A DNA stretch of 50,054 nt from positions 1 through 50,054 of the forward strand of contig CAMBSK010000019.1 in NCBI GenBank assembly GCA_945870575.1. The letters run 5' to 3'. The first letter of the stretch is position 1. Each line of letters starts with the position of its first letter. The DNA is from Bordetella parapertussis. Its GTDB lineage: Bacteria > Pseudomonadota > Gammaproteobacteria > Burkholderiales > Burkholderiaceae_C. This document shows, piece by piece, positions 8,189 to 16,686 of the stretch. The notes under the pieces were generated by a model that had not been told where the DNA came from, ran no database searches, and saw nothing but the letters and a program-made list of their open reading frames with translations. The position numbers and the translations under genes were made by a program.

Positions 8189-8629
8189 ATGGGTAACACG
8201 GTCACACCTGAGGCGATTGCAGCCAAGGTCGGAGAAACCATGTTTGCAGTGGATGTCGCCTCTAAAGTCACCATGGGCATGGAGTTACTGCTGTGTGCGC
8301 CGGGTCATGCGCGCATGCGCATGCAGGTGCGGGAGTTTCATTTGAACGGTCACGGCATTTGCCACGGCGGTTTTATTTTCACGCTGGCAGATTCCACATT
8401 TGCGTTTGCTTGCAACAGCCACAACAACAATGCCGTGGCAGCCGCTGCCAGCATTGAATTTTTAAAGCCAGCGCAACTGGGAGACGTGCTGACCAGCTCC
8501 GGCGTCGAACAGGTGCTTGTCGGTAGACACGGCGTGTACGACATGACGGTGCGCAACCAGCGCGATGAAGTGATTGCTGTGTTCAGAGGCAAAAGCGCAC
8601 AAATTGCAGGAACGGTGGTGAACACGTGA
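8189..8629 (+). CDS. paaI: Hydroxyphenylacetyl-CoA thioesterase PaaI
   Basis: This 146-residue hot-dog-fold thioesterase hydrolyses dead-end aryl-CoA thioesters, releasing CoA during phenylacetate breakdown. The diagnostic stretch HLNGHGICHGGFIFTLADS includes the HGG turn and the catalytic Asp68. A downstream AAAASIEFLKPAQLGDVL strand also matches the family. It sits between paaG (3-base gap) and paaK, whose GTG start overlaps its stop codon (GTGA at 8626-8629). That arrangement strongly supports translational coupling and the phenylacetate assignment over a generic thioesterase. Confidence 0.88.
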   Translation: MGNTVTPEAIAAKVGETMFAVDVASKVTMGMELLLCAPGHARMRMQVREFHLNGHGICHGGFIFTLADSTFAFACNSHNNNAVAAAASIEFLKPAQLGDVLTSSGVEQVLVGRHGVYDMTVRNQRDEVIAVFRGKSAQIAGTVVNT

Positions 8630-9924
8630 ACACAGCATTTTCATTAGAGCCGATTGAAAAGGCCGGTGTGGATGAATTGCGCGCCTTGCAATTGCAGCGT
8701 CTGAAGTCAACATTGATGCATGCGTATTCGAATTCACCTGTCTACCGCGCCAAGTTTGATGCTGCAGGGGTTCATCCTCAGGATTGCAAGAGCCTTGCCG
8801 ATCTGGCGAAATTTCCGTTCACCACCAAAGCCGATTTGCGCGACAGCTATCCGTTCGGTATGTTTGCCGTGCCGCGTGATCGATTGGCGCGCATTCATGC
8901 GTCCAGTGGTACCACCGGCAAACCCACCGTGGTCGGCTATACCTTGAACGACATTGACACCTGGTCGCAGTGCGTGGCGCGCAGCATTCGCGCAGCGGGT
9001 GCTCGCCCGGGCGACACGGTGCACATCAGCTACGGTTATGGTTTGTTTACCGGCGGCTTGGGCGCGCATTACGGCGCAGAAAAACTCGGCCTGACCGTGG
9101 TGCCGTTCGGCGGCGGACAAACCGAGCGCCAAGTGCAATTGATCAATGACTTCAAACCCGACATCATCATGGTCACGCCAAGTTACATGCTGGCGCTGGC
9201 AGATGAGTTTGAGCGCCAAGGTTTGTCAGCGCGTGACAGCAGTTTGCGTATTGGTATCTTCGGTGCCGAGCCTTGGACGAACGACATGCGCTTGAACATC
9301 GAACAACGCATGGGCATAGACGCAGTGGATATTTACGGCTTGTCTGAAGTGATTGGCCCCGGTGTGGCCAGCGAGTGTGTGGAAACCAAAGACGGCCCGA
9401 CCATTTGGGAAGACCATTTCTTTCCTGAAATCATCCACCCTGACACAGGCGAACCCGTGGCCGATGGCGAGTGGGGTGAACTGGTGTTCACCAGTTTGAC
9501 CAAAGAAGCCATGCCCATCATCCGCTACCGCACGCGCGACCTCACGCGTTTGTTACCGGGCACAGCGCGTACCATGCGGCGCATGGAAAAAATCACCGGA
9601 CGCAGCGACGACATGATGATTGTGCGCGGCGTGAATGTGTTTCCCACGCAGATTGAAGAACTGATATTGCGACAACCCGCGTTGAGTGCGCATTACCAGT
9701 GCGTGTTGAGCAAAGAAGGTCCGTTGGATAACTTGATGGTCAAGGTTGAAACTCGCATGGGTTTGAGCCTGCAATCGTCAGAGGCGCAAGCTGCTGCGCA
9801 AGCGCTAGTGCAGGATGCCAAGGCTTACATAGGCAGCAGTTTGAGTGTGGAGTTATGCGAAGAGGGCGCTATAGAACGCAGCCAAGGCAAAGCTAAACGG
9901 GTATTGGATTTGCGTAAAAACTGA
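8626..9924 (+). CDS. paaK: Phenylacetate-CoA ligase
   Basis: This AMP-forming ligase of 432 residues converts phenylacetate, ATP and CoA to phenylacetyl-CoA, the entry step of the pathway. The adenylate P-loop ASSGTTGKPTVVGYT lies near residue 90. It is followed by YGYGLFTGGLGAHYG and YGLSEVIGPGVASEC, which are characteristic of PaaK, and by the hinge GRSDDMMIVRGVNVFPTQIE. The start is a GTG overlapping the paaI stop; no other start fits the family better. It is the last gene of paaG-paaI-paaK. The epoxidase (paaABCDE), paaZ, paaH and paaJ genes are not in this window. Confidence 0.92.
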   Translation: MNTAFSLEPIEKAGVDELRALQLQRLKSTLMHAYSNSPVYRAKFDAAGVHPQDCKSLADLAKFPFTTKADLRDSYPFGMFAVPRDRLARIHASSGTTGKPTVVGYTLNDIDTWSQCVARSIRAAGARPGDTVHISYGYGLFTGGLGAHYGAEKLGLTVVPFGGGQTERQVQLINDFKPDIIMVTPSYMLALADEFERQGLSARDSSLRIGIFGAEPWTNDMRLNIEQRMGIDAVDIYGLSEVIGPGVASECVETKDGPTIWEDHFFPEIIHPDTGEPVADGEWGELVFTSLTKEAMPIIRYRTRDLTRLLPGTARTMRRMEKITGRSDDMMIVRGVNVFPTQIEELILRQPALSAHYQCVLSKEGPLDNLMVKVETRMGLSLQSSEAQAAAQALVQDAKAYIGSSLSVELCEEGAIERSQGKAKRVLDLRKN

Positions 9925-9930
9925 AGTGCT

Positions 9931-11706
9931 TTAAGTCGCAGATTTACCCGCCAGCCATTGACCGACTTTGCCCGGGTCTTTGATGCCCAGTCGCCATACG
10001 GCTTGTGTTTTCATGGGCAGGCGCACCGGTAAATCCAGCAGTTGCCCGTCACGGGCTACCAATGCAGTGAAAGTTTTGTATTTACCCAGCAAGCCTGGCA
10101 GTTGGTCAATGCGTTTGATGCGCCAGGCGCTTGCAGTGGCGCTGCCCGCCACACCTACCGTCACGCCCAGCCATTCGTCGCCCGGCGCAAAACCGGCGGC
10201 TTCGCCGACGCTGTCATTCAGCACAGTTTGCACTTGTATCGCGTGGTTTTCCTGCACGCGCAAACCGAGTTGCTGGGTCAAGGGCGGCTTGTCTTCGGCG
10301 ATATCCACGCCTTGAGCAGTCAACAATTCGCGCAAGGGCAGGTCAGCAGTGCCGTGTACCCAGGCTTTGAGCTCGCGTTGCCAACTGCGCGCGGTGATGT
10401 CTTTCAACACCTGCAACACATCGCTTTCCTGCATGGGGCCTGCTTTGCAGCGTTTCCACAAACCGCGCATCACCTCGTCCAAACTGTGACCAGATTGACG
10501 CAAAGACAAATCCAAACACAGCCCGACCAAGGAGCCTTTGGCGTAATAGCTCACCGACAAGTTGGGACTGTTGGCGTCTTGTAAATAGAGTTTGGTCCAG
10601 GCTTCAAAACTGGACTGCGCCACACTGTGCTTTTTGCGCCCCGGCGTTTGCCACACGTTGTTGATGGTTTTGCCAAGCAACTTCAAATACACCGCAGGCG
10701 ATATGAGTTCAGAGCGACACAGCAACACATCGTCGTAGTAACTGGTGAAGCCCTCGAAGAACCACAGCAGGTCAGTGTAGTTTTCTTGCGTGTAGTCGTA
10801 GCGCGTAAAACCCACAGGACGCAAGCGCTTCACACTCCAAGTGTGGAAATACTCGTGGCTGATCAAGCCCAGCAGACTGACATAGCCATCGCTGTTGGCA
10901 AGCTGGTCAATACGCGGCAGATCTTCGCGCTTGCACATCAAAGCAGTGCTGTGTTGGTGTTCCAATCCGCCGTAGCCGTCAGCCACCGCGTTGATGAGAA
11001 ACACGTAACGGTCATGCACAGGCTTGGCTTTGCCGTGCCAGAAACTGATTTCAGTTTCACAAATGCTTTGCATGTCTTTGAGCAAACGTGCGCCATCGAA
11101 AGACGGCGCAGCCCCTGTGACCACCACACTGTGAGGCACGCCTTTGGCTACAAAACTGCCCGACCAGAAATCTGCCATCTCCACCGGCGAATCAGCCAGT
11201 TCATCGTAGCCAGCAGCGCTATACAGACCGAAACCTTTGGCACTGGTTTTCACGGGTTTCAATGCGGTAGCCAGGCGCCAGTGCGCGCAGTTTTCCGGTT
11301 GAGAGATTTGTAATGTGTGTGCGTACTGCTCGTGGCCGACGGCGATCAAACACAGACTGGTCGGGTTGAAAAAACCGCGCAATGCATCCAGCCAGGCGGT
11401 GCGCACCGACGCGTCGTACGCATGCACCTGGTAGTGAACCGTCAAAGCCTGTGCTTCATCGGAGCGCACTTGCCATGTGGCTTTGGCGGTTTGCGTGACC
11501 GTGCTTTCGCCGCTTTGCTGACTGGCTTTGACAAGGCTGAGTTGCTTAGAGAACTCGCGCACCATGTAACTGCCAGGAATCCACACAGGCAATTGCAGAA
11601 TTTGCAAAGCTCGGGGTTTGGCGATGGTCAGCGTGACCTGCCACAGGTGGGCATGCAGGTTCAGTACTTCAACCTGGTAATGCACCGCTGCGGCAAGCGT
11701 TGTCAT
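9931..11706 (-). CDS. M61-family glycyl-type metallopeptidase with a PDZ domain
   Basis: The 591-residue protein has an N-terminal beta-rich domain (motif LQLPVWIPGSYMVREFSKQL), a thermolysin-like catalytic domain and a C-terminal PDZ domain. The zinc motif HEYFH is in GLISHEYFHTWSVKRLRP, and the third ligand is probably the Glu of FFEGFTSYYDD. The substrate-binding GGLEHQHS motif is also present. M61 enzymes are aminopeptidases with a preference for N-terminal Gly or Ala; the physiological target is unknown. No signal peptide is evident. Its ATG overlaps the stop of dsbC (11703-11706), so the two are translationally coupled in a ubiH-dsbC-M61 minus-strand operon. Confidence 0.85.
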   Translation of the reverse strand: MTTLAAAVHYQVEVLNLHAHLWQVTLTIAKPRALQILQLPVWIPGSYMVREFSKQLSLVKASQQSGESTVTQTAKATWQVRSDEAQALTVHYQVHAYDASVRTAWLDALRGFFNPTSLCLIAVGHEQYAHTLQISQPENCAHWRLATALKPVKTSAKGFGLYSAAGYDELADSPVEMADFWSGSFVAKGVPHSVVVTGAAPSFDGARLLKDMQSICETEISFWHGKAKPVHDRYVFLINAVADGYGGLEHQHSTALMCKREDLPRIDQLANSDGYVSLLGLISHEYFHTWSVKRLRPVGFTRYDYTQENYTDLLWFFEGFTSYYDDVLLCRSELISPAVYLKLLGKTINNVWQTPGRKKHSVAQSSFEAWTKLYLQDANSPNLSVSYYAKGSLVGLCLDLSLRQSGHSLDEVMRGLWKRCKAGPMQESDVLQVLKDITARSWQRELKAWVHGTADLPLRELLTAQGVDIAEDKPPLTQQLGLRVQENHAIQVQTVLNDSVGEAAGFAPGDEWLGVTVGVAGSATASAWRIKRIDQLPGLLGKYKTFTALVARDGQLLDLPVRLPMKTQAVWRLGIKDPGKVGQWLAGKSAT

Positions 11707-12437
11707 GGCTGTTTGCCCAGCATTTTTTCGATTTGTGCGAGTTCAATCGAGCCGGGTACACGCGTGCCGTCGGTGAAGATCAAAGTCGGCGTGCCGGTGA
11801 TCTTCATCTTCTGGCCGAACTCGGCATTGCGTTTCAAAGCCGCCGTGTCGCAGGTGGCAGAGGCCGGTGACTGGTCGCGCACCATCCAGTCAAGCCAGCT
11901 TTTGCCAGGTTCTTTGGCGCACCAAATAGATTTGGATTTGTCCACCGAATCTTTTCCCAAAATAGGGTACAAAAACAAATAGACCGTGATGTTGTCGGCC
12001 TTGGCCAGTTCGCGCTCAAAGCGTTTGCAGTAACCGCAGTTCGGGTCTGCAAACACCGCCAGCTTGCGCTCGCCGTTGCCGCGCACGATGGTGATGGCGT
12101 CTCTCACCGGCAGGGTTTTGAAATCGATGGCGGTGATTTTCTGCACCCGCTCGTCGGTCAGGTTACGCTGTGTTTTGGTCTCAATCAACTGGCCTTGTAT
12201 CAAATAACTGCCGCTGGCGTCGGTGTAATAAATCTCGGTGCCGTCTACCCGCAGTTCAAACAAACCCGCCATGGGCGTGCGCTTGATCTCGTCAATCGGT
12301 TGAATATGCGGCATGCGTTCTTTGAGATTTTTGCGAATCAAGGCTTCCTCGCCTTGCGCAAATACCGCCCCGCTGTTGAGAAGCGATCCACACAAAACGG
12401 CTAGAGAAAGAAGGCGATGGTTTGAAAAGTTAAACAT
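11703..12437 (-). CDS. dsbC: DsbC-type periplasmic disulfide isomerase
   Basis: A Sec signal peptide (MFNFSNHRLLSLAVLCGSLL, cleavage after AVFA at about residue 27) precedes a dimerisation domain and a thioredoxin-fold catalytic domain. The active site is FADPNCGYCKRFE (Cys134 and Cys137) and the cis-Pro loop is TGTPTLIFTDGTRVPG. DsbC reshuffles wrong disulfides in the periplasm and is kept reduced by DsbD, which is not in this window. The frame is open to 12485, but ATG 12437 gives a proper signal peptide and has a GGGAAAA ribosome site upstream. It is the middle gene of the ubiH-dsbC-M61 series. Confidence 0.9.
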   Translation of the reverse strand: MFNFSNHRLLSLAVLCGSLLNSGAVFAQGEEALIRKNLKERMPHIQPIDEIKRTPMAGLFELRVDGTEIYYTDASGSYLIQGQLIETKTQRNLTDERVQKITAIDFKTLPVRDAITIVRGNGERKLAVFADPNCGYCKRFERELAKADNITVYLFLYPILGKDSVDKSKSIWCAKEPGKSWLDWMVRDQSPASATCDTAALKRNAEFGQKMKITGTPTLIFTDGTRVPGSIELAQIEKMLGKQP

Positions 12438-12457
12438 ATATATTTTCCCGGTTGAAT

Positions 12458-13576
12458 TCAATGCATGGCTTGCTGCACCGTCCATTGCTTGAGCGGTGTG
12501 AGCTGGTTAAAACTGTTCAAGCCCCAATTGCGCAAGGTTTGCACTGCGGCATTCGGGTGATTGAACAAACGTTGCAAACCGTCGCAAGCCAGCCAGGTGG
12601 CTTGCAGTCCTGCCTTGCGCGCACGCTCGTAGCGGCGCAACAAAAACCGGTCGTCGACGCTGCGCCAATACGCAGTGGTTTCGCGTTCTTTCAAAACCGA
12701 AGCCAGTTCGCTGACATCGGCAAGACCCAAGTTCAGGCCCAGACCGGCCAGAGGGTGAATACTGTGCGCCGCGTCACCTGCCAGCACCCAGGCGCCGGCT
12801 TCAGCAAAGCGTCCGCTCCAGTGCAAGGCCTTGGCAAGTTGCAAGGGCCAGACCTGTGCAGCGTGGGTGGTGTGCAGTTCGCCCAGCGTTTGGTGGCTGG
12901 CTTGCGTGAGCGCCTCAGACAGTTGTTCGGGCGAGGCGTGTTGCAGTTCCAGTGCGCGCGCAGATGGCATGGACCAGACCACCGCGGCTTGGTCACCAGA
13001 GCTGCCACCCAGCGGCAGCAGCGCCAGTATGTCGAGTTCCTGTCCGTGTTGATTGAACCATTGCAGCGCCTGCTGGCGGTGCGGTTTGGCGCATCGCACG
13101 CGTGTAGCCAATGCGTGCTGCGCATAGGGAAACGTGTCGTAGGCCACGCCCAGGTCTTGGCGCGTGCTGCTGTGCCGACCTTCGCAGACTACGGTCAGTT
13201 TGGCTTTGGCGGGCGCGTCCACGCGCTGAATGGCCGGTTGAAAAGAGATGGCGTCAGCCAGCAATTGTTCCAGCGCGGGCACATCGACGATATGGGTCAG
13301 GCCGTTGAAAGAAGGGGCTTGAAACTGCACCTGCCCGCCGGCATCGCCCCAGACTTGCATGGATTGCACCGGCGTGGCGTGCAAGGCGTGCGGCCAGCAA
13401 CGCAAATCAGTCAGTAACTCTCGGGCCTGGGCATTCAAGGCAAACGCCCGCACATCGCTGCCCGCAGGGGGATGCCCGACGAGGGCGATTCGAAGCCGCT
13501 GCCTAGCCAAAAGCAAGGCCAGTGTGCTGCCGGTAATTCCGCTGCCGCGAATGCAAATATCAAAGGATGTAGACAT
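12458..13576 (-). CDS. UbiH/UbiF-family FAD-dependent monooxygenase
   Basis: A Rossmann FAD-binding start (ICIRGSGITGSTLALLLA), a central RVRCAKPH-type segment, and the late FAD motif VLAGDAAHSIHPLAGLGLNL place this in the UbiH/UbiF/COQ6 hydroxylase family of ubiquinone biosynthesis. Which ring carbon it hydroxylates cannot be read here, so no symbol is assigned. Note the Arg at residue 8-9 inside the usual IxGxG motif; the three glycines G-x-G-x-x-G are kept. ATG 13576 gives a normal short N-terminus; an ATG at 13585 adds three residues. Neither has a strong ribosome site. The gene ends 20 bases before dsbC. Confidence 0.8.
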   Translation of the reverse strand: MSTSFDICIRGSGITGSTLALLLARQRLRIALVGHPPAGSDVRAFALNAQARELLTDLRCWPHALHATPVQSMQVWGDAGGQVQFQAPSFNGLTHIVDVPALEQLLADAISFQPAIQRVDAPAKAKLTVVCEGRHSSTRQDLGVAYDTFPYAQHALATRVRCAKPHRQQALQWFNQHGQELDILALLPLGGSSGDQAAVVWSMPSARALELQHASPEQLSEALTQASHQTLGELHTTHAAQVWPLQLAKALHWSGRFAEAGAWVLAGDAAHSIHPLAGLGLNLGLADVSELASVLKERETTAYWRSVDDRFLLRRYERARKAGLQATWLACDGLQRLFNHPNAAVQTLRNWGLNSFNQLTPLKQWTVQQAMH

Positions 13577-13664
13577 GCAATCCATTGTAGGAGTTGGCTG
13601 GCCGTAGAATTTCAGGCTTTGCGCACAACCCTATCCTGCGCTTTAGCTTTCCAAGGAAACAGCC

Positions 13665-14756
13665 ATGAGTTTGAAATGCGGCATCGTGGGCTTGCCCAAC
13701 GTCGGCAAGTCCACCCTGTTCAACGCCCTGACCAAAGCGGGCATTGCGGCTGAAAACTACCCGTTTTGCACCATTGAGCCGAATGTCGGCGTGGTCGAGG
13801 TGCCGGACACGCGTCTGGACCAGTTGTCTGGCATTGTCAAACCCGAGCGTGTGGTGCCTGCCATCGTCGAGTTTGTCGACATTGCCGGTTTGGTCGCAGG
13901 CGCCAGCACCGGCGAAGGGCTGGGCAACCAGTTTTTGGCGCATATCCGCGAAACCGATGCGATTGTGAATGTCGTGCGCTGCTTTGAAGATGACAACGTG
14001 ATTCACGTGGCCGGTAAGGTCGACCCTATCTCTGACATTGAAGTGATTCAAACCGAGTTGTGTCTGGCCGACTTGAGCAGCGTAGAGAAGGCCTTGCATC
14101 GGCACCAAAAAACCGCACGCTCCGGCGACAAAGAGGCCGCCAAGCTCGTCGCCATTTTGGAGCGTTGCCAAATTGCGTTGAACGACACCAAGCCGGTGCG
14201 CACGATTGATTTCAGCAAAGAGGAAAAACTCGCTGTCAAACAGTTTTTCCTGATCACCGCCAAGCCCGCCATGTTTGTCGCCAATGTGGCCGAAGACGGT
14301 TTTGAGAACAATCCCATGTTGGATCGCCTGACCCAATTTGCCCAAGCCCAGCATGCACCGGTGGTGGCCATCAGCGCCAAACTCGAAGCCGAGATGAGCG
14401 AAATGAGCGACGAAGACCGCGACATGTTCTTGGCTGAACTCGGACAGACAGAGCCCGGCTTGAACCGCTTAATCCGCTCGGCCTACACCTTGCTGGGTTT
14501 ACAAACTTACTTCACCGCAGGCGTGAAAGAAGTGCGCGCCTGGACCATACGCGTGGGCGATACCGGCCCGCAAGCCGCTGGTGTGATTCACACCGATTTT
14601 GAAAAGGGCTATATCCGTGCCCAGACGATTGCGTTTGACGATTTCATTCAGTTCAAGGGTGAGCAAGGTGCCAAAGACGCGGGCAAGATGCGCGCGGAGG
14701 GCAAGGAATATGTGGTGAAAGACGGTGACGTGATGAACTTTTTATTTAGCAGTTGA
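13665..14756 (+). CDS. ychF: YchF/Obg-family P-loop ATPase
   Basis: The G1 loop [17 protein letters not shown] begins at residue 8, with the G3-like [20 protein letters not shown] after it. The base-specificity loop is NVAED in place of NKxD, which is the hallmark of YchF binding ATP rather than GTP. A coiled-coil helical insert and a C-terminal TGS-like domain ending [10 protein letters not shown] complete the 363-residue protein, the usual family length. YchF associates with ribosomes and modulates stress responses. A good ribosome site (AAGGAAA) precedes ATG 13665. Its stop lies one base from the stop of the convergent yqaA gene. Confidence 0.95.
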   Translation: MSLKCGIVGLPNVGKSTLFNALTKAGIAAENYPFCTIEPNVGVVEVPDTRLDQLSGIVKPERVVPAIVEFVDIAGLVAGASTGEGLGNQFLAHIRETDAIVNVVRCFEDDNVIHVAGKVDPISDIEVIQTELCLADLSSVEKALHRHQKTARSGDKEAAKLVAILERCQIALNDTKPVRTIDFSKEEKLAVKQFFLITAKPAMFVANVAEDGFENNPMLDRLTQFAQAQHAPVVAISAKLEAEMSEMSDEDRDMFLAELGQTEPGLNRLIRSAYTLLGLQTYFTAGVKEVRAWTIRVGDTGPQAAGVIHTDFEKGYIRAQTIAFDDFIQFKGEQGAKDAGKMRAEGKEYVVKDGDVMNFLFSS

Positions 14757-14757
14757 T

Positions 14758-15231
14758 TCACACCAGCCACTGCCAACCAAACACCAGCACGCCGTAGCGC
14801 AATGCCTTGCCTATGGCCATGTAAATGATGCATGGCAAAAGGGGAAGTCGCAAGTAACCGGCCACCACACACAACGGGTCGCCAATGATGGGCAACCACG
14901 CGCCCAGACAAGCGACAGGGCCGACGCGCTGCAACCAGCGTAAGGCGCGCACGTGGTGTGTCACTTTGTCTTGGTTTAATTGTTTAGATATCCAGCGTTC
15001 TGCGCCCAGTCCCATCCACCAACCGACGACACCACCTAGCGTGTTACCTAGGGTTGCGACAAGCAATGCAGGCCACAGCAGAGAGGGGTTGATCGCAATC
15101 AAGCCAAGTAACACGGGCTCGGAACCCAACGGTAACAAGGTGGCTGCAAGCAGTGAGGCTGCGAATAAAACAGCCAATCCAAACTCTGGCTGCGACAGAT
15201 TTGTCAATAGGGTTTGAAAAAAAAATTCCAT
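14758..15231 (-). CDS. yqaA: YqaA/DedA-family inner-membrane protein
   Basis: The 157-residue protein has about four membrane segments and the SNARE-associated/DedA-type signature: a LPLGSEPVLLGL re-entrant stretch, ATLGNTLGGVVGWWMGLG and LGAWLPIIGDPLCVVAGYLR. YqaA is the short member of the family. DedA relatives act in membrane lipid scrambling and envelope homeostasis, while the role of YqaA itself is poorly defined. It is divergent from dusB (150-base gap) and convergent with ychF. Confidence 0.85.
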   Translation of the reverse strand: MEFFFQTLLTNLSQPEFGLAVLFAASLLAATLLPLGSEPVLLGLIAINPSLLWPALLVATLGNTLGGVVGWWMGLGAERWISKQLNQDKVTHHVRALRWLQRVGPVACLGAWLPIIGDPLCVVAGYLRLPLLPCIIYMAIGKALRYGVLVFGWQWLV

Positions 15232-15381
15232 GTGATGCAGTGTAAGTGTTGACTCTCAAGCTAAAACAAACACTAAAACACACAATTAATTCTAAAAAAA
15301 GTATGCAAAAAAACACGATACAAAACCTCTCCCACACCGCTAGAATCGTGCCTCCTTTTTAAGCACACCTATTCTGTCCAC

Positions 15382-16413
15382 ATGCGCATCGGTTCTTTTG
15401 AATTAGCACACAACGTGTTCGTTGCACCCATGGCCGGTGTGACTGACAGGCCTTTTCGCGTGCTGTGCAAGCAACTCGGTGCAGCCTATGCGGTCAGCGA
15501 AATGGTGACCTCGCGCAAAGATTTGTGGGACAGCTTAAAAACATCACGACGCGCCAACCACGACGGCGAAGCAGGTCCCATCGCCGTGCAAATCGCAGGC
15601 ACAGACGCAGACATGATGGCTGACGCAGCGGTCTACAACATACAGCGCGGCGCGCAAATCATTGACATCAACATGGGTTGCCCGGCCAAAAAGGTCTGTA
15701 ACAAATGGGCAGGCTCGGCTTTGATGCAAGATGAATCTTTGGCCATATCGATTGTGCAAGCAGTGGTGGATGCAGCCACGCCTTTCGGCGTGCCGGTCAC
15801 GTTGAAAATGCGTACCGGCTGGCGCGCCGATCAGCGCAACGTCCTCACATTGGCAAAGCAAGCCGAGTCCGCCGGTGTGCAAATGATCACGGTGCATGGC
15901 CGTACCCGCGAGCAAGGCTACAGCGGTCAGGCTGAGTACGACACCATCGCGCAGGTGAAAGCGGCAGTCGGCGTGCCGGTGGTTGCCAACGGCGACATTG
16001 ATTCACCGCACAAAGCGCAGCAAGTGTTGAAGTACACCGGAGCAGATGCGGTGATGATCGGGCGAGCCGCCCAAGGCCGCCCTTGGATATTCAGAGAGAT
16101 ACAGCATTTTTTGGCGCACGGCACTTTGCTGGCGTCGCCCTTGGTGGCCGAGGTGCAGCGTTTGCTGCTTCACCATTTGCAAGACCATTACAGCTTGTAC
16201 GGCAGCCACATCGGTGTGCGCAGCGCGCGCAAGCACATAGGCTGGTACGCACACGGATTGCCTGAGGCTCAAGCCTTCAGGCAAAGCATGAATACGATTG
16301 ATGACTGCGACCGCCAGTTGGCGGTGGTGGCCGATTACTTTGAACGGCTGGGACAACACTCAGACCGTTTGCATTACCCAACATCAGAACCTGTTCTGGA
16401 GATACACACATGA
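15382..16413 (+). CDS. dusB: tRNA-dihydrouridine synthase B
   Basis: This FMN-dependent TIM-barrel enzyme of 343 residues reduces uridine to dihydrouridine in the tRNA D-loop. The phosphate/FMN-binding start APMAGVTDRPFR, the INMGCPAKKVCNKWAGS motif with the catalytic Cys in GCPAKKV, the HGRTREQGYSG motif and VMIGRAAQGRPW all match DusB. A TAGAAT (15341-15346) upstream could be its -10, with no clear -35. The last four bases overlap the start of fis (ATGA at 16410-16413), the conserved dusB-fis operon of Beta- and Gammaproteobacteria. Confidence 0.95.
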   Translation: MRIGSFELAHNVFVAPMAGVTDRPFRVLCKQLGAAYAVSEMVTSRKDLWDSLKTSRRANHDGEAGPIAVQIAGTDADMMADAAVYNIQRGAQIIDINMGCPAKKVCNKWAGSALMQDESLAISIVQAVVDAATPFGVPVTLKMRTGWRADQRNVLTLAKQAESAGVQMITVHGRTREQGYSGQAEYDTIAQVKAAVGVPVVANGDIDSPHKAQQVLKYTGADAVMIGRAAQGRPWIFREIQHFLAHGTLLASPLVAEVQRLLLHHLQDHYSLYGSHIGVRSARKHIGWYAHGLPEAQAFRQSMNTIDDCDRQLAVVADYFERLGQHSDRLHYPTSEPVLEIHT

Positions 16414-16643
16414 GCAAAAAGCAAATTGAAGAGGTGGTGCGCCACAGTTTGGAGGCTTACTTCAAAGACCTGCGTGGTGCCGAGCCCGATCAATTGCACG
16501 ACATGATGATTCAAGTGATGGAAAAACCCTTGCTGGACGTGGTGATGAAACACGCAGAAGGCAACCAGTCGCGCGCCGCTACTTGGCTGGGCTTGAACCG
16601 CAACACCTTACGCAAAAAACTCACCGACCACAAATTGCTTTGA
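16410..16643 (+). CDS. fis: Fis-family nucleoid protein
   Basis: A 77-residue protein whose C-terminal helix-turn-helix, NQSRAATWLGLNRNTLRKKL, is the Fis DNA-binding motif. The N-terminal part is the four-helix dimerisation region. It is shorter than enteric Fis (98 residues), as is usual in Betaproteobacteria, and lacks most of the N-terminal beta-hairpin. Translation is coupled to dusB by an ATGA overlap. Fis bends DNA and adjusts rRNA and growth-phase transcription. Confidence 0.93.
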   Translation: MSKKQIEEVVRHSLEAYFKDLRGAEPDQLHDMMIQVMEKPLLDVVMKHAEGNQSRAATWLGLNRNTLRKKLTDHKLL

Positions 16644-16686
16644 ACGCAGTCTCACCGGCTTATCAGCCTATTAGAAAGTTGTCCCC

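Noticed and set aside
12452..13417. A 321-codon plus-strand open frame antisense to the ubiH-like gene
   Set aside because: The minus-strand gene has clear FAD motifs at both ends; the antisense product has none.
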